Assembly (NCBI GenBank): GCA_008016945.1
Contig: SSGN01000118.1
Coordinates: 1 to 8,080 of the forward strand
From: Flavobacteriales bacterium
GTDB lineage: Bacteria > Bacteroidota > Bacteroidia > Flavobacteriales > PHOS-HE28
Length of the DNA: 8,080 bases
Direction: 5' to 3'
Positions 6,662 through 8,080 of this stretch are shown in pieces (within the stretch, counting starts at the first letter, position 1; each line of letters begins with the position of its first letter). The notes under the pieces were generated by a model that saw nothing but the letters and a program-made list of their open reading frames with translations, was not told the DNA's origin and did not search any database. The position numbers and the translations under genes are program-made.

Positions 6662-7282
6662 TTGATCAGCCATATCGAAGACTATTTTTCGGCTGGATGC
6701 GGACGATGCGAGCGGTTTTCGACGCCGGATTGTGCGACCCGACAGTGGGCTGAGGGGCTATCGAAACTGCGCCGCCTGTGTATCGATGCTGGACTGCAGG
6801 AAACCGTAAAGTGGGCGCACCCCTGTTACATGCACGCCGGCAGGAATATCGCCGGGCTTGGCGCGTTTCGAACGGAGTTCCGTTTGCGCTTTTTCAATCC
6901 CGCGCTATTGCAGGATCCTGCGCGGGTGCTGGTGAAGCAAGGTGATAACACCCGGCACCCCGACGTGATTCGCTTCACCGATCACACGCAAGTTGATGCC
7001 TTGGCATCAACGATTGTTGACTATCTCCGTGAGGCGATGGGCTATGCGGAAACGGGTGCGCGACCCTCGACGGAGGTCGCAGAGATGCAACTCCCCATCG
7101 AGCTGCGCGAGGTGTTGAATTCCGACTCGACGCTTGCAGAAGCATTTGATCGGCTGACTCCAGGACGGCAACGCAGCTACATCCTGCACCTGACTTCAGC
7201 AAAACAGTCAGCGACACGTCTCAGTCGAATTCACGCCTGTCGCGACAAGATTCTTGCGGGCAAAGGGCTGCTGGAGCGATGA
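6662..7282 (+). CDS. DUF1801 plus OmdA (YdeI-type) two-domain protein
   Basis: The protein has 206 residues and initiates at TTG. The N-terminal part carries GCGRCERF (12-19) and a further cysteine at 24, as is usual for this subgroup. The DUF1801 core follows, with KWAHPCYMHAGRN (50-62), GLGAFRTEFRLRFF (65-78) and DVIRFTDH (101-108). After a linker at about 128-142 comes the OmdA domain: LPIELREVL (144-152), LTPGRQRSYILHLTSAKQ (165-182), ATRLSRIHAC (184-193) and the end GKGLLER. This order is the COG4430-type YdeI family. Its members are soluble and of unknown activity; the CxxC might bind metal or be redox active, which is inference. The C-terminal domain is like that of the gene just upstream, which suggests related function or an old duplication. 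The gene faces the DUF1569 gene tail to tail across 154 bases. Confidence 0.87.
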   Translation: MISHIEDYFSAGCGRCERFSTPDCATRQWAEGLSKLRRLCIDAGLQETVKWAHPCYMHAGRNIAGLGAFRTEFRLRFFNPALLQDPARVLVKQGDNTRHPDVIRFTDHTQVDALASTIVDYLREAMGYAETGARPSTEVAEMQLPIELREVLNSDSTLAEAFDRLTPGRQRSYILHLTSAKQSATRLSRIHACRDKILAGKGLLER

Positions 7283-7436
7283 GATGAATGCGCCGGGCCT
7301 TGTTTGGTGCGGTGTCCGCAATGCCTTGGTCGGCACTGGACGTGCAGCCCTCCTTGCCGCGCAAACGCTCATGCCAACAAATGAAGCTTGCTCGGACGGA
7401 TATCTAATGCCTCCGATGCGAACTGGACGATTACGC

Positions 7437-8039
7437 TCAAGCCTCGGTATGAAAAAAGCCGAGGTGCGAGGCGAGGTGCATCGCGTGGGCGGCTTCGTAG
7501 TCGGGTTTCGACAAGGCGCCATAGGCAAAGTGTGGCTGCAGTGGGCCGGTATGCGCTTGAAACTGGTCGATGGCTTGAAGGATGCGCGCCAGTGCGTTGT
7601 CGGCGTTGCGGTTGTCGTCGGGCAGTGGCGGTGCGCCGGGGATGGGTTCGGCGAGGCTGTGATGCATGCGGCCCTGCCAGGCGAAGACGGCGAAGGCGGC
7701 AGCGCCCACCGTGTGCTGGAACAGCGCGGACTTCGGTTGTGGGAAGCCTTGTATCGAGTACTCGATGCTCTGCGCGCAATGCACGAGCGTCGGTGCCCAC
7801 TCCCAGTCGGTGAAAGACTTGCGCGTGGCGGCGGTTGCCAGACGTTGCAGCTCGACTTTCGCTGCGTCGAGGCTGGCAAAGCGCAGGTCGCGGTCGTTCG
7901 GGTCGACATGGTGCAGGCGCTGTACGCCGACGCCAATCGCGGTCACAGCGAGTGCGCTGGAACCGATCAGCAGGCGTCGACGTGTAAGCGAGATCTTGGG
8001 TGCAGTGGGGTTGCGAGTCATCAGAGTGTCGTCAGCCAT
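7437..8039 (-). CDS. DUF1569 (DinB-like) protein with a Tat-type signal
   Basis: The protein has 200 residues from ATG 8039. A second in-frame ATG at 8021 gives 194 residues and an equally good Tat leader. Neither start has a clear Shine-Dalgarno, and a GTG at 8078 is possible but would put a palindrome in the coding sequence. The N-terminus has SLTRRRLLIG (17-26), a twin-arginine motif, then the hydrophobic segment SSALAVTAIGVGV (27-39), so export as a folded protein or membrane anchoring is expected. The family pattern is clear: TLVHCAQSIEYSIQGFP (84-100, H87), PIPGAPPLP (132-140), LQPHFAYG (167-174) and AHAMHLASHL (184-193). The spaced histidines are arranged as in the metal-binding four-helix DinB/YfiT superfamily. 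Function and substrate are unknown. It is transcribed from beyond or near the right edge of the window. Confidence 0.78.
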   Translation of the reverse strand: MADDTLMTRNPTAPKISLTRRRLLIGSSALAVTAIGVGVQRLHHVDPNDRDLRFASLDAAKVELQRLATAATRKSFTDWEWAPTLVHCAQSIEYSIQGFPQPKSALFQHTVGAAAFAVFAWQGRMHHSLAEPIPGAPPLPDDNRNADNALARILQAIDQFQAHTGPLQPHFAYGALSKPDYEAAHAMHLASHLGFFHTEA

Positions 8040-8048
8040 CAGGGATTG

Positions 8049-8080
8049 TTGTGAACGGCGCAAGGCAGCGCCGTTCACAA
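8049..8080. repeat. Perfect 12-bp inverted repeat at the window end
   Basis: TTGTGAACGGCG (8049-8060) and CGCCGTTCACAA (8069-8080) are exact reverse complements around an 8-base spacer. The right arm reaches the last base of the window, so it could be longer. It lies 10 bases upstream of the ATG at 8039 of the DUF1569 gene. It may be an operator, a hairpin in that gene's leader, or the terminator of a gene outside the window. On the minus strand no T-run follows it. Confidence 0.65.

Noticed and set aside
7442..7464. CCTCGG...CCGAGG hairpin as a terminator between the convergent genes
   Set aside because: The stem has only six pairs, an 11-base loop and no T-run, and it lies inside the last codons of the DUF1569 gene.
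7254..8054. Plus-strand open frame of 266 residues opposite the DUF1569 gene
   Set aside because: It is composition driven; the minus strand holds a coherent family pattern with a Tat signal.
1..8080. CRISPR arrays, tRNA or rRNA genes, insertion sequences
   Set aside because: I saw no regularly spaced direct repeats, no cloverleaf-like segments, no rRNA-like stretches and no transposase frame on either strand.

Overview
The window looks like a chromosomal segment of a gammaproteobacterium of the Xanthomonadales type (family not resolvable from the sequence). The main clue is the left edge: the C-terminal part of an RpfE-type protein is directly followed by recJ, the order known from the rpf region of Xanthomonas and relatives. 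The high-GC, strongly biased codon use of recJ fits this. Everything to the right of recJ is accessory in character and visibly less GC-rich and less codon-biased.

Layout. (1) 1-2156, plus strand: partial rpfE-type gene and complete recJ, overlapping by 4 bases (GTGA). (2) 2157-2513: gene-free stretch holding a large imperfect inverted repeat (2300-2362). (3) 2514-4691, minus strand: a two-gene operon, an SMC/ABC-type AAA ATPase (PtuA-like) followed after 3 bases by an HNH nuclease (PtuB-like, TIGR02646 type). This is the composition of a Septu anti-phage system; no reverse transcriptase is nearby, so it does not look like a retron. (4) 4692-5128: ptuA upstream region, with a candidate promoter and what may be the decayed remains of a hotdog thioesterase gene. 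(5) 5129-7282, plus strand: four small genes, each with its own ribosome binding site: a secreted NTF2/SnoaL-like protein, a 61-residue DUF1737 protein, a YdeI/OmpD-associated family protein, and a DUF1801 plus OmdA two-domain protein whose C-terminus resembles that of its neighbour. (6) 7437-8039, minus strand: a Tat-signal DUF1569 (DinB-like) protein. A perfect 12-bp inverted repeat lies upstream of it at the very end of the window.

How it works together: RecJ is housekeeping DNA repair. The ATPase/HNH pair is the clearest functional unit, an inferred nucleotide-sensing nuclease defence. The small genes have only family-level assignments. In many gammaproteobacteria recJ is followed by prfB and lysS; here the defence operon and small genes sit there instead, so the recJ 3' side may be an insertion site for accessory DNA. 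I did not find a clearly undescribed system. The best leads are the stand-alone Septu-like pair, the structured element beside it, and the tandem OmdA-domain genes.
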